This document shows, one piece after another, positions 45,102 through 54,387 of a stretch of 64,000 bases of DNA. This DNA is from Streptomyces hygroscopicus. GTDB taxonomy: Bacteria; Actinomycetota; Actinomycetes; Streptomycetales; Streptomycetaceae. Within the stretch, counting starts at the first letter, position 1; each line of letters begins with the position of its first letter. The position numbers and the translations under genes are program-made. The stretch spans positions 62,001 to 126,000 of the forward strand of contig NZ_LBMW01000017.1 in NCBI RefSeq assembly GCF_026168105.1, in the 5' to 3' direction. Under the pieces are notes generated by a model. It saw only the letters and a program-made list of their open reading frames with translations. It ran no database searches and had not been told where the DNA came from.

Positions 45102-45260
45102 TAGGCCTAGTGCTGTGACCATTTAGACGACGTGGCTTTCACGTTTCGTTCACTTCTTGAACTCGAAGAGGGTTGGGAAGCGTCTACGGGAGGCGGGAAG
45201 GGCCGCGCGACCAGCCACGACGGAGCCGCAGGCGGAATGGCGCCCCGGCCGGAGCCGAAG

Positions 45261-48200
45261 TCAGCGCAGCCGCTGGGAGATGACCTTCGACACACCGTCA
45301 CCCTGCATGGAGACGCCGTACAGCGCGTCGGCGACCTCCATGGTCCGCTTCTGATGTGTGATCACGATCAGCTGCGAGGCCTCCTGCAGCTCCTGCATGA
45401 TGCGGATCAGCCGCTGCAGGTTGGTGTCGTCGAGGGCCGCCTCGACCTCGTCCATGACATAGAACGGGCTGGGACGCGCCTTGAAGATCGATACGAGCAG
45501 GGCGACCGCGGTCAGCGACCGCTCACCGCCCGAGAGCAGGGAGAGCCGTTTGACCTTTTTGCCCGGGGGCCGCGCCTCGACGTCGACGCCCGTGGTGAGC
45601 ATGTTGTCCGGATCGGTCAGCACGAGCCGTCCCTCGCCGCCCGGGAACAGCCGGCTGAAGACGCCCTCGAACTCACGGGCCGTGTCGCGGTAGGCCTCGG
45701 TGAAGACCTGCTCGACGCGCTCGTCGACCTCCTTCACCACCAAAAGCAGATCCGCACGGGTCTTCTTCAGGTCCTCCAGCTGCTCGCTGAGGAACTTGTG
45801 ACGCTCCTCCAGCGCCGCGAACTCCTCCAGAGCGAGCGGATTGACCTTTCCGAGCTGCTGGTAGGCCCGCTCGGCGGCCTTGAGCCGCTTCTCCTGCTCG
45901 GAGCGCACGAAGGGCCGCGGCCGGTTGCGGGGGTGTTCAGGGTCCTCGGGCAGTTCCTCGCCCTCGGCGGGCGGCGAGGGCGGCACTAGCTGGTCGGGAC
46001 CGTACTCGGCGATCAGACCCGCCGGTTCGACACCCAGTTCCTCGAGCGCCCTGGTCTCCAGCTGCTCGATGCGCAGGCGCTTCTCCGCGCCGAGCACCTC
46101 GCCCCGGTGGACCGAGTCCGTGAGCTTGTCCAGCTCGGCCTTGAGGTCACGGCCCTCGGTGCGGGCGGTGGCGAGCTCCTGCTCGCGGCGGACCTTGACG
46201 GCCTCGGCGGCGGTCCGCTCCGCCTCCGCCCTGCCCAGGGACACCTCTACATGGGCGAGGAGCTGCCGGGCACCGGAGGCGACGGCCTCGGCGACGGCGG
46301 CCTCGTGCCGCAGCCGGGCCCGCCGCCGCTCGGCACGCGCGCGTGCCTCACGTTCGGCGCGGGCGCCGCGGTCGAGGGCGTCGGCGCGTCCGGCCAGCCC
46401 CTTCACCCGCTCCTCGTGCGTACGGACCTGGAGCCTGGCCTCCATCTCGGTCTGCCGCGCGTTCGCGCCGTCGGCGGCGAGCCGGTCACGTACGGAGGTG
46501 TCGGGCTCCTCCTCGACCGGCATCTCCTCCGCGACGGCGAGCCGTTCGGCGAGTTCCTCGACCTCCCCCAGGGCCTTGTCCAGGGCCTGAAGTGCCCGGG
46601 CCGCGGCGGCGGCGGAACGCTCGGCCTCCCCGGCGGCGCCCCTCGCCTGCCCGGCCAGCCGTCCCAGTTGCTGCGCGACCGCGGACTTCTCCCGCTCGGC
46701 CGCCCGGCGCCGCTCCCCCAGCTCCTCGACCAGGGCGGCACACTCCTTGCGGCGCTCCCCGGCGAGCCGCTGCGCGTCGGCCAACTCCTCGCACCGGACG
46801 GCAAGTTCCTCCAGCTCGGCGGCGGCCTCGTCGACGGAGGCCTGCACCTCCAGCAGGCTCGGCGCCCCGGCGGACCCGCCGTGCGCGAAGCAGGCGCCGA
46901 GCAGATCGCCCTCGGCCGTGACGGCGGTCAGGCCGGGCCGTGCGTAGACGAGTTCCTCGGCGTCCTCCAGGGTGCCGACCACGACGATGCCCCGCAGCAG
47001 CCGCCGTACGGCAGGCATCAGCTCGGCGGGACCACGGACGAGATCGGCGGCGTACGGGGCGCCGACGGCCGGCGCCTGCTCCCCGTCGTCGGGGGCGCCG
47101 CTCAGCAGCAACGCCGCACGTCCCGCGTCCTGCTTGCGCAGCAATCGGATCGCCTCGGCCGCCGAGGAGGGGCCCGTCACGGCGATCGCGTCCGCGGCGG
47201 CGCCGAAGGCGGCCGCCAGCGCGACCTCGTGGCCCTGGGCCACTGTCAGCAGTTCGGCCGCCGGACCGAGCAGGCCGGTGAGCCGGTCCCGCGCGCCGAG
47301 CAGGGCACCCGTGCCGTCCTTGCGGCGCAGCCCCATGGCCAGGGCATCGTGGCGGGCCTGGGTCGCGGCCCGCCTGCGCTCGGCCGCGGTGGCCGCCTCA
47401 CGCGCCGCCGAAAGGGCCGCCTCGGCCTCGGCGAGGGCCCGCTTCGCCTCCTCGTGCTGCTCGGTCAGATCCGCGTCGCCCGCGTCCAGACCGTCGACCT
47501 CGGCCTTGAGTGCCTCGTACTCCTCCTGCGCGGCGACGGCGCGCTCCTGCGCCTCGTCGCGTGCGGCGGCGAGCCGGTCGATCTCGGCCTGGGCGGAGGC
47601 CGCGCGGGAACGAGCGGCGTTCACCTGCCCGTTCAGCCGGGCGAGGCCCTCGCGACGGTCGGCGATGGCACGGGCCACGTCCTTCAGCCGCCGTTCCTCG
47701 ATCGCCAGTTCACGCTCCAGCTCGGCGCGGTGCGCGACGGTGTCCTCCAGCGCGCGTTCGGCGGCCTCCAGGGCAGCCTCCAGCTCGGCCTCCTGCTCAC
47801 GGATGCGGGCGGCCTCGCGTTCCATGTCCTCGGGGTCGCGGCCGCGCCGCTCCTCGGGGGGCTGGGAGGTGGCGCTCTTCACGCGCGCGTCGGCGAGCGA
47901 GACGGTGCCGCGCACCCGCTCCGCGAGCTGCGACAGCTCGTACCAGGTCTGCTGGGCGCGCTGAAGACGCGGCGTCAGCCGGCGCACCTCGTCCTCCAGC
48001 AGCGCCTCGCGCTGCAGGGCCTTCTTCAGCTCGGCTTCGGCGGCGTCCCTGCGTTCCTTGAGCGCGGCCTCGTCCGCGACCTCTGCGCTCAGTGCCTCCC
48101 TCAGCCGTACGAGATCGTCGGCGAGCAGACGCAGCCGGGCGTCCCTCAGATCGGCCTGGATCACGGCCGCCCTGCGGGCGACCGCCGCCTGCCGCCCCAG

Positions 48201-48812
48201 CGGCTTGAGTTGGCGGCGCAACTCGTCGGTGAGGTCCTGGACGCGGGCGAGGTTCGCCTGCATGGCGTCCAGCTTCCGGAGGGCCTTCTCCTTGCGCTTG
48301 CGGTGCTTGAGCACACCGGCGGCCTCTTCGATGAAGGCGCGGCGGCCCATGGGGTCGGCGTGCAGGACGGAGTCGAGCTGGCCCTGGCCGACGATCACGT
48401 GCATCTCGCGGCCGATGCCGGAGTCGGAGAGAAGCTCCTGGATGTCGAGGAGACGGCAGGTGTCGCCGTTGATCTGGTACTCGCTGCCGCCGTTGCGGAA
48501 CATGATCCGCGTGATGGTGACCTCGGCGTACTCGATCGGGAGGGCCCCGTCGGTGTTGTCGATGGTCAGGGACACCTCGGCACGCCCGAGCGGGGGGCGC
48601 CCGGTGGTGCCGGCGAAGATGACGTCCTCCATCTTGCCGCCGCGCAGCGATTTGGCACCCTGCTCGCCCATGACCCAGCTGAGCGCGTCCACGACATTGG
48701 ACTTGCCCGAGCCATTGGGCCCAACGACACACGTGATCCCCGGCTCGAACCGGAGTGTGGTCGCCGAGGCGAACGACTTGAACCCGCGGAGGGTCAGGGC
48801 CTTGAGGTGCAC
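45261..48812 (-). CDS. smc: Chromosome segregation protein SMC
   Basis: 1183 aa. N-terminal ATPase with MHLKALTLRGFKSFASATTL and Walker A VGPNGSGKSNVVDALSWVMGEQ; long coiled coils (about 165-500 and 680-1010) around a Gly-rich hinge (LTGLLGPAAELLTVAQGHEVALAAAFG to GDLLGACFAHGGSAG); C-terminal signature LLSGGERSLTAVALL and Walker B YVMDEVEAALDD. It condenses chromosomes with ScpA/ScpB and in Streptomyces is needed for orderly sporulation segregation. It lies alone, with about 210 bp to the glcP promoter. Confidence 0.97.
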   Translation of the reverse strand: MHLKALTLRGFKSFASATTLRFEPGITCVVGPNGSGKSNVVDALSWVMGEQGAKSLRGGKMEDVIFAGTTGRPPLGRAEVSLTIDNTDGALPIEYAEVTITRIMFRNGGSEYQINGDTCRLLDIQELLSDSGIGREMHVIVGQGQLDSVLHADPMGRRAFIEEAAGVLKHRKRKEKALRKLDAMQANLARVQDLTDELRRQLKPLGRQAAVARRAAVIQADLRDARLRLLADDLVRLREALSAEVADEAALKERRDAAEAELKKALQREALLEDEVRRLTPRLQRAQQTWYELSQLAERVRGTVSLADARVKSATSQPPEERRGRDPEDMEREAARIREQEAELEAALEAAERALEDTVAHRAELERELAIEERRLKDVARAIADRREGLARLNGQVNAARSRAASAQAEIDRLAAARDEAQERAVAAQEEYEALKAEVDGLDAGDADLTEQHEEAKRALAEAEAALSAAREAATAAERRRAATQARHDALAMGLRRKDGTGALLGARDRLTGLLGPAAELLTVAQGHEVALAAAFGAAADAIAVTGPSSAAEAIRLLRKQDAGRAALLLSGAPDDGEQAPAVGAPYAADLVRGPAELMPAVRRLLRGIVVVGTLEDAEELVYARPGLTAVTAEGDLLGACFAHGGSAGAPSLLEVQASVDEAAAELEELAVRCEELADAQRLAGERRKECAALVEELGERRRAAEREKSAVAQQLGRLAGQARGAAGEAERSAAAAARALQALDKALGEVEELAERLAVAEEMPVEEEPDTSVRDRLAADGANARQTEMEARLQVRTHEERVKGLAGRADALDRGARAEREARARAERRRARLRHEAAVAEAVASGARQLLAHVEVSLGRAEAERTAAEAVKVRREQELATARTEGRDLKAELDKLTDSVHRGEVLGAEKRLRIEQLETRALEELGVEPAGLIAEYGPDQLVPPSPPAEGEELPEDPEHPRNRPRPFVRSEQEKRLKAAERAYQQLGKVNPLALEEFAALEERHKFLSEQLEDLKKTRADLLLVVKEVDERVEQVFTEAYRDTAREFEGVFSRLFPGGEGRLVLTDPDNMLTTGVDVEARPPGKKVKRLSLLSGGERSLTAVALLVSIFKARPSPFYVMDEVEAALDDTNLQRLIRIMQELQEASQLIVITHQKRTMEVADALYGVSMQGDGVSKVISQRLR

Positions 48813-48940
48813 GCCGCTGGACTCTACCTCCCGCCGCTATCTCACTCCATGAACCCTCGCAACCCCGCGGTTTCGCCCATGAACATGCAGGGCACACCAT
48901 CCGTTAAAGAGTGTGAAAGGGTGCGCGGGGCAAAGAAAGA

Positions 48941-48960
48941 AGGGACGCCGAGGCGTCCCT
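48941..48960 (-). terminator. Terminator of the small coiled-coil gene
   Basis: AGGGACGCC-TC-GGCGTCCCT on the minus strand, followed by TTCTTTCTTTG, an unusually T-rich tail for this genome. It ends transcription from the gene at 49035-49238 before smc. Confidence 0.8.
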
Positions 48961-49034
48961 TGCAAATCTGACAACTGAGCGGTTGATACGGGCGGCCCAA
49001 CCACTGCTTGTGCCTTTGTGGAGCAATGCAGTGA

Positions 49035-49238
49035 TCAGGTGAGCGCAGGCTCCGCCTGGTGTGCGTCGATGCTCTCCATGATCCTGTCGTGAGAAGCGGC
49101 AGCCGTCAGCGCGTCGTTCTCCGCCTGGATCCGTACGAGCTCGGACTCGAGCTCCTGGACGCGCTGCTGGAGCCGTCGCATCTCGGCGAGGAGTCGCGGG
49201 TCGGAGCCGCCGACGTAACCGAGAAGCGCCTTTGCCAT
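49035..49238 (-). CDS. Small conserved coiled-coil protein
   Basis: 67 aa from ATG 49238; GGAGG lies 10 nt upstream. MAKALLGYVGGSDPRLLAEM is followed by a heptad-like coiled coil (RRLQQRVQELESELVRIQAENDAL, about 21-45). No signal peptide. I recall closely similar proteins in other Streptomyces at the smc locus, but no function. A clean terminator follows. A role as adaptor or partner of a larger complex is only a guess. Confidence 0.8.
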   Translation of the reverse strand: MAKALLGYVGGSDPRLLAEMRRLQQRVQELESELVRIQAENDALTAAASHDRIMESIDAHQAEPALT

Positions 49239-49615
49239 GATGGATGGTCCTCCACACTGAGTGACCGACCGAAGCGGTGTGGGTCGTGAGGGATTCGCAC
49301 CCGCGGTGCTTGGCACTCTGGAGTTTTGCGCCGTTCTTACATGCCAAACAGCTAAGGTGCGCGGGGCTTTCAGCGTCTCACCAAAAAGTTTGACGGTCAA
49401 CACGATCACGCCCTGCAATGGCGGGCAACCCGGGTCGCGCGGCCCCGGGCGGGCGGCGCTGCGACTCCTGCGGGCCCCTGCGGGCGTGGAGATCAACGTT
49501 GCCTGCGGAGCCTGCCACGACGAGCGGTTCTTGGCAACCACCAGGCCCTTTCTGCTTCGGGCACGTGCCAGTGGCATGCCCTTCCGCTTCCGCGGGGGGC
49601 CTTCACGGCCCCGGC
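49239..49615. other. Intergenic region between acylphosphatase and coiled-coil genes
   Basis: 377 bp with no supported gene. The stretch 49300-49420 is relatively AT-rich and contains, on the minus strand, TTGACC (about 49390-49395) and TTGGCA (about 49350) as possible -35 elements for the 67-aa gene, without clear -10 partners. The rest, 49425-49600, is GC-rich with short inverted repeats. Confidence 0.4.
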
Positions 49616-49897
49616 TCAGCGGATCGCGAAGCCGTTGTAACCGCCGCGGGGGGTGTCCCAAATCTCAGTGACTCCCTCTACACGCCCGGGTGTGTCGTCG
49701 CCCCGGAGCCAGTCCAACAGGCCCTCGCAGCCCGCTCGGGAGCCCTCGGCGACCACCTGGACCCGCCCGTCGTCCAGGTTGACGGCAAAACCACTGAGGC
49801 CACCGATCTCCAGTGCCTTGGCCCGGGTGAACCACCGGAAACCCACACCTTGGACACGTCCGCGCACCCAAGCGACAAGCCGAGCATCGTCGTTCAT
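49616..49897 (-). CDS. acyP: Acylphosphatase
   Basis: 93 aa. Signature VRGRVQGVGFRWFTRAKALEIGGLSGFAVNLDDGRVQVVAEG: the phosphate loop with Arg (GRVQGVGFR) and the catalytic Asn (VNLDDG) are present. Hydrolyses acyl phosphates such as acetyl phosphate or 1,3-bisphosphoglycerate. Often found near mutM/smc in actinomycetes. Confidence 0.95.
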   Translation of the reverse strand: MNDDARLVAWVRGRVQGVGFRWFTRAKALEIGGLSGFAVNLDDGRVQVVAEGSRAGCEGLLDWLRGDDTPGRVEGVTEIWDTPRGGYNGFAIR

Positions 49898-50039
49898 GGG
49901 TGCACGCTAACCGGCCAATGTCCCTCCGGGCACTTCCTCCCCTTGCGCCATGCGGTACCGTCCCCACCCATATGAATCTCTTGTGAAACCCACTCGTTCG
50001 AGTGAGTTGCGTTGACCGCAAGACCAGGAAGGCCAGCAG

Positions 50040-50996
50040 ATGGGACGCCACCGACGCTCTGCCGCCGGACGCGCCGCCTCGGGCCGCGCCACCGGGGTCA
50101 CCCAGAAGCGTGAGACCCCCACGGAGCGCTACGGACCGGAAAACCTCTACGGCTTCGCCGAGGTTCTGGAGGCCGAGCGGCGCGCGACCCGCTCGCACCG
50201 CAGGAAGAAGGCGGCGACGCCCGTGCGCACGGGGCTGCTGGGCGTCTCCGCGGCCGTCGCGCTGGGCACGGTGGCCGTCGCCACGGGGGTACTGCCCAGC
50301 GGCAAGCAGTTCACCGTGAGCGGCGACGCCGGTGACACTCAGGCCGGAGGCACGTCCCCCTCGGGCTTCGCGACCGCGCAGGGCGGTACGAGCGGTACCG
50401 CCGACGGCCGCGGGTCCACCTCGACCAGCCGTGACGCCGGCCGCTCGGCGGCACCTGCCGCGACCCCCTCGACCCCGTCGGCCCCGGCATCCTCTCCGTC
50501 GATTCCGCAGCAGCGCACGCGGACTCCGTCCCCGACGCCGACGAGGACGGCAACGGCCGCGCCGCCGACCGACAAGGCCACCCCCCAGCCGGCCGCACCG
50601 CCGGTCCGGGCGTCCACCCAGAGCGCGACCGAGGCCGAGGTCCTCACGCTCGTCAACCAGGAGCGGGCCAAAGTGGGCTGCAGCCCGGTGACCGCGAGCA
50701 GCGGACTGACGAAGCTGGCGGAGCTGTTCAGCGCGGACATGGCCGCGCGGAACTTCTTCGACCACACCGACCCCAGCGGCAGGGACCCGTGGGACCGGGC
50801 GGCCGGGCTCGGCATCATCGGACTCGGCGGGGAGAACATAGCCCGCGGCCAGGCGACCGCCCAGGACGTGATGGACGCCTGGATGAACAGCCCCGGTCAC
50901 CGGGCGAACATACTGAACTGCGACTTCAAGACGCTGGGCGTGGGGGTGCACCTCGGGTCCGGAGGCCCCTGGTGGACGCAGGACTTCGGCTACTGA
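50040..50996 (+). CDS. CAP (SCP/PR1)-domain extracellular protein
   Basis: 318 aa; AGGAAGG upstream. A basic cytoplasmic N terminus (about 1-60, with RSHRRKK), one hydrophobic segment (TGLLGVSAAVALGTVAVATGVL, signal anchor), a long Ser/Thr/Pro linker (about 95-195), and a C-terminal CAP domain: LTLVNQERAKVGCSPV, FFDHTDPSGRDPWDRA, GENIARGQATAQDVMDAWMNSPGHRANILNCDFKTLGVGVH. The His/Glu pair typical of CAP domains is kept. Function of bacterial CAP proteins is mostly unknown. Confidence 0.9.
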   Translation: MGRHRRSAAGRAASGRATGVTQKRETPTERYGPENLYGFAEVLEAERRATRSHRRKKAATPVRTGLLGVSAAVALGTVAVATGVLPSGKQFTVSGDAGDTQAGGTSPSGFATAQGGTSGTADGRGSTSTSRDAGRSAAPAATPSTPSAPASSPSIPQQRTRTPSPTPTRTATAAPPTDKATPQPAAPPVRASTQSATEAEVLTLVNQERAKVGCSPVTASSGLTKLAELFSADMAARNFFDHTDPSGRDPWDRAAGLGIIGLGGENIARGQATAQDVMDAWMNSPGHRANILNCDFKTLGVGVHLGSGGPWWTQDFGY

Positions 50997-51033
50997 GCCG
51001 GTTGCAAAAGAGGGAGAACGCCGCCGCCTGTGC

Positions 51034-51085
51034 ACTTACCGATGGTTAGTGCGCTCTGTCGGTTAGCGCTGTGGTCGCGTACGCT
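51034..51085 (+). promoter_or_regulatory. Operator and promoter of the HxlR gene
   Basis: Inverted repeat ACTTACC-GAT-GGTTAGT (51034-51050), followed by direct copies GGTTAGTGCGC and GGTTAGCGC (51044, 51061). TACGCT at 51080-51085 fits a -10 element, 6 nt before the ATG at 51092, and no ribosome site is present, so the mRNA is likely leaderless. The layout suggests autoregulation. Confidence 0.55.
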
Positions 51086-51091
51086 TCTGCT

Positions 51092-51493
51092 ATGACCACC
51101 CCGCAGGAGCAGAACCTCCCGTTCGACGTGTTCTCGAAGGCGTGCCCGTCGCGGGGCACGCTGGAGCACGTCACGGGACGCTGGGGGTCGCTCACGCTCG
51201 GCGCGCTGTACGAGGGCTCGTTCCGGTTCAACGAGCTGCGACGCCGGGTCGACGGGGTGAGCGAGAAGATGCTGTCCCAGACCCTGCAGGCGCTGGAGCG
51301 CGACGGCCTCGTGCACCGCGACGCACAGCCGACCAACCCGCCGCGCGTGGACTACGAGCTGACCCCGCTGGGCCGCGAGGTCGCCGGGCGGCTGCTGGCC
51401 CTCATCCACTGCGTGGAGGGCCGCATGGACGACGTACTCGATGCGCGCCACCGCTACGACCAGGCACGCGCCTCCTCGGCTCCCGGCCTGTAA
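51092..51493 (+). CDS. HxlR-family transcriptional regulator
   Basis: 133 aa from ATG 51092. Winged helix of the HxlR type: ACPSRGTLEHVTGRWGSLTLGALYEGSFRFNELRRRVDGVSEKMLSQTLQALERDGLVHRDAQPTNPPRVDYELTPLGRE. One N-terminal Cys (about 17), the residue that senses redox or aldehydes in some family members. No target gene lies beside it; the operator-like repeats are in its own upstream region. Confidence 0.92.
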   Translation: MTTPQEQNLPFDVFSKACPSRGTLEHVTGRWGSLTLGALYEGSFRFNELRRRVDGVSEKMLSQTLQALERDGLVHRDAQPTNPPRVDYELTPLGREVAGRLLALIHCVEGRMDDVLDARHRYDQARASSAPGL

Positions 51494-51698
51494 GGGGGAA
51501 AGGCCCTCGACCGGCCTCCGAAGCGTTCCGGCACATCGGTGTTCCGGCGTACCGGCCCCGGGCGCGTCTCACTTCCGGCGGACGCGGGGCTCGACTCTCC
51601 TGATCATGTCCCCGAGCCCTGAGCCCGGAGCCCCGAGCCCGGCGCCTGCCGCCGCAGCGGTCCCGGCGACAAGCCGTGTCCGCCCGCACCGGACGCTC

Positions 51699-52559
51699 CT
51701 ACGACAGCACCCGCGGCGCCCGCTGGCACTTCGGGCAGTAGTAGCTGGACCGGTTCATCCAGGGGCGGCGGAGCATGGGCGCGGTGCAGCGGCGGCAGGG
51801 CAGCCCCTCACGGCCGTAGGCGTCCAGCGACCGGTCGAAGTAGCCCGACTCCCCGTTGATGTTGACGTAGAGGCTGTCGAAGCTGGTGCCGCCGGCGGCG
51901 AGCGCGTCGTTCATCACCTCCCGTACATGGCCGAGGAGTTCGGCGGTGCGCGGGCGGGTGAGGTTCGCGGTGGGGCGCTCGTAGTGGATACGGGCGCGCC
52001 ACAGGGCCTCGTCCGCGTAGATGTTGCCGACGCCGCTGATCAGCGACTGGTCGAGCAGGGCCCGCTTGATGGTCGTGCGCTTGCGGCGCAGTGCCTGGTG
52101 GAAGGCCTCGTCGTCGAAGAGCGGGTCCAGCGGGTCGCGGGCGATGTGCGCGATCACGTCGGGCAGTCCGCCGCGGCCGGTGTCATGCAGGGAGAGGCCG
52201 CCGAACGTGCGCTGGTCGACGAAGCGCAGCTCGGTGCCGAGCGCGTCGTCGAACCGCACTCGGATGCGAAGGTGCTTCTCGTCGAGCGCACCCTGCGGCT
52301 GGACGAGCAGCTGGCCGCTCATGCCGAGGTGGGCCAGGATCGCCGTGCCGGTGGTCTCGGCCGGGATCCAGAGGTACTTCCCGCGGCGGCTCGGGGCGCC
52401 CAGGAGCTGCCCCTTCAGCCGGTGCGCGAAGTCCTCGCCGCCCGCGGTGTGCCGGCGGACGGCGCGCGGGTGCAGCACCTCGACGTCGGCGACGGTCCGG
52501 TGGGCGACCCAGCGTTCCAGGCCACGCCGCACGACTTCGACCTCGGGCAGCTCGGGCAC
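51699..52559 (-). CDS. mutM: Formamidopyrimidine-DNA glycosylase
   Basis: 286 aa from GTG 52559 with AGGA upstream; longer frames lack the essential N-terminal Pro. PELPEVE follows the start, with catalytic Pro2 and Glu3; Lys of the LGMSGQL region; H2TH motif ISGVGNIYADEALWRARI; zinc finger CRRC to CPKC near the end (YGREGLPCRRC and YYCPKCQR). Removes 8-oxoguanine. Follows rnc in the same direction. Confidence 0.96.
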   Translation of the reverse strand: MPELPEVEVVRRGLERWVAHRTVADVEVLHPRAVRRHTAGGEDFAHRLKGQLLGAPSRRGKYLWIPAETTGTAILAHLGMSGQLLVQPQGALDEKHLRIRVRFDDALGTELRFVDQRTFGGLSLHDTGRGGLPDVIAHIARDPLDPLFDDEAFHQALRRKRTTIKRALLDQSLISGVGNIYADEALWRARIHYERPTANLTRPRTAELLGHVREVMNDALAAGGTSFDSLYVNINGESGYFDRSLDAYGREGLPCRRCTAPMLRRPWMNRSSYYCPKCQRAPRVLS

Positions 52560-52666
52560 AGGGTTCCTCCGGAAGGATGAACAGGGGCGACGTCCGCAGG
52601 GTACCTCGTGGTCAGGGGCCGCCGAGGAGTGATCGTCGGCCCCCCTCACACACGACCACACACGAC

Positions 52667-52702
52667 GGACCCCGCCTCGGCGCGGGCGCCGGGGCGGGGT
52701 CC
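52667..52702 (-). terminator. Terminator after rnc
   Basis: GGACCCCGCC and GGCGGGGTCC form a 10-bp stem, loop 16 nt, starting 12 nt beyond the rnc stop codon and before mutM. Confidence 0.65.
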
Positions 52703-52713
52703 GGGTGAAGGAT

Positions 52714-53538
52714 TCAGGCCGTGGCCGTGTCGCTCGCGGGGGCCGATTCGGGTTCGGTGGACCCGTCGGGGGACCCCGCCTCGGCCGCCGCCTTCGCACG
52801 CTCGTCCGCGGCGGTGCGGATGGAGCGCCAGGCCGACTCCGCTGCCTGCTGCTCCGCCTCCTTCTTGCTGCGGCCGGTGCCGGTGCCGTACGAGACGCCT
52901 CCGACGCGGGCGGCAGCAGTAAAGGTCTTCTCGTGATCCGGGCCGGTCTCCGTGACCAGGTACTCGGGCACGCCGAGCCCCTCGGTCGCGGTCAGTTCCT
53001 GGAGACTGGTCTTCCAGTCCAGGCCGGCACCGAGATTCGAGGACTTCTCGATCAGCGGGTCGAACAGGCGGTGCACCAGCTCCGCCGCCGAGTCCAGGCC
53101 CTGGTCGAGATAGACAGCGCCGATCACCGCTTCAAGGGTGTCGGCGAGGATGGACGCCTTGTCCCGGCCCCCTGTGCCCTCCTCGCCCCGGCCGAGCCGG
53201 ATGAAGGAGCCCAGGTCGAGCCCACGACCCACCTCCGCCAGCGCACGCGAGTTCACCACCGCGGCCCGCAGCTTGGCCAGCTGGCCCTCGGGCAGGTCGG
53301 GGTGGGTGCGGTACAGCGTGTCGGTGACGACGAGGCCGAGCACGGAGTCCCCGAGGAACTCCAGACGCTCGTTCGTCGGCAGACCGCCGTTCTCGTACGC
53401 GTACGAGCGATGGGTCAGCGCACGCACCAGAAGGGCGGACTCGACCTTGTAGCCGAGCCGCCCTTCCAGAAGCGTGTGGGACGAGGCTGTGTTGTCCGCC
53501 TTCTTCCTGGCGTTTGGATCCGCCTTGGCGTCAGACAT
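52714..53538 (-). CDS. rnc: Ribonuclease III (AbsB)
   Basis: 274 aa from ATG 53538. Catalytic domain signature NERLEFLGDSVLGLVVTDTLYR with DKASILADTLEAVIGAVYLDQG supplying the second acidic set; dsRNA-binding domain WKTSLQELTATEGLGVPEYLV to SKKEAEQQAAESAWRSI. An Ala/Glu/Ser tail follows. In S. coelicolor absB mutants lose antibiotic production through altered mRNA decay. It starts 19 nt after rpmF. Confidence 0.97.
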   Translation of the reverse strand: MSDAKADPNARKKADNTASSHTLLEGRLGYKVESALLVRALTHRSYAYENGGLPTNERLEFLGDSVLGLVVTDTLYRTHPDLPEGQLAKLRAAVVNSRALAEVGRGLDLGSFIRLGRGEEGTGGRDKASILADTLEAVIGAVYLDQGLDSAAELVHRLFDPLIEKSSNLGAGLDWKTSLQELTATEGLGVPEYLVTETGPDHEKTFTAAARVGGVSYGTGTGRSKKEAEQQAAESAWRSIRTAADERAKAAAEAGSPDGSTEPESAPASDTATA

Positions 53539-53557
53539 CAGACCTCTCACCAGCCGC

Positions 53558-53731
53558 TCAGACCTCGAGGACCTGGCGCTTGTTGTAGGTGCCGCACGAC
53601 GGGCACGCGATGTGCTGCTGCTTGGGCTCGTGGCAGCGCTCGCACGCAACCAGGGTGGGGACCGCAGCCTTCCACTGCGACCGGCGGTGGCGCGTGTTGC
53701 TGCGCGACATCTTCCGCTTCGGAACAGCCAC
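53558..53731 (-). CDS. rpmF: 50S ribosomal protein L32
   Basis: 57 aa from GTG 53731: begins AVPKRKMSRSNTRHRRSQWK and ends YNKRQVLEV. Zinc-binding pairs are intact (CERC and CPSC), so this is the zinc-containing form; Streptomyces usually also have zinc-free paralogues. It sits 2 nt after DUF177, the conserved DUF177-rpmF pair. Confidence 0.97.
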   Translation of the reverse strand: MAVPKRKMSRSNTRHRRSQWKAAVPTLVACERCHEPKQQHIACPSCGTYNKRQVLEV

Positions 53732-53733
53732 GG

Positions 53734-54387
53734 CTACTTCTCCTGCTTCTCGTCGACGCCCGCTTCGGCGCCGCTCTTCTCGTCCTTATCGCCGGGTTCG
53801 AGTGAATCGGCGAGTCCCTGCAGTGCCGCCCAACGGATGTCGACGGCGTCGTGGTGGTGGTCCGGGTCGTCCGCGAGTCGTGCTCCGCATTCGGAGCACA
53901 GGCCCGGGCAGTCGTCCTGGCACACCGGCTGCATCGGCAGTGCGAGCACCACCGCATCACGCAGCAGAGGCTCGAGGTCGAACAGGCCGTCCTCGAGAAA
54001 AAGCCTGTCCTCGTCGTCCTCGGCGTCAACGGCGTTCTTGTCGGGGTCCGCGATCACGCGGCCCCGGTCGTCGGCGTCAGGGTACGAGAACATCTCCTGG
54101 AAATCCGCTTCGAGCTCCAGCCCGAGCGGCTCCAGACACCTTACGCACTCCCCCTCGGCCGATGCACGGGCGGTGCCCGTGACGAGCACCCCTTCCATGA
54201 CCGACTCGAGTCGGAGTTCGAGCTCCACCGGCGCGCCTTCCGGCACCTCGATGACGCCCTGGATACCGAAGTCCCTCGGGGCGTCGACCGTGCGGGTAAG
54301 GCGCTGCAGCGCACCAGGCCGCCGACCCAGCTCGTGCGTGTCGAACACGAGGGGTTTGCGGTGGTCGAGGCGGGCGTTCAGAGCCAT
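53734..54387 (-). CDS. DUF177 (YceD) family protein
   Basis: 217 aa. Family blocks: NARLDHRKPLVFDTHELGRRPG, GECVRCLEPLGLELEADFQEMF, and C-terminal CQDDCPGLCSECGARLADDPDH, with Cys likely binding zinc. Related to YceD, which is linked to 23S rRNA maturation in E. coli and plants. It precedes rpmF and rnc in one transcript. A charged C-terminal tail of about 30 residues follows the conserved core. Confidence 0.93.
   Translation of the reverse strand: MALNARLDHRKPLVFDTHELGRRPGALQRLTRTVDAPRDFGIQGVIEVPEGAPVELELRLESVMEGVLVTGTARASAEGECVRCLEPLGLELEADFQEMFSYPDADDRGRVIADPDKNAVDAEDDEDRLFLEDGLFDLEPLLRDAVVLALPMQPVCQDDCPGLCSECGARLADDPDHHHDAVDIRWAALQGLADSLEPGDKDEKSGAEAGVDEKQEK

Noticed and set aside
46107..48971. 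A 954-codon plus-strand frame
   Set aside because: Antisense to smc, composed of Gly/Leu/Arg-rich low-complexity sequence.
49035..49661. A 208-codon frame ending with the coiled-coil gene
   Set aside because: Only the last 67 codons from the ATG with GGAGG are supported.
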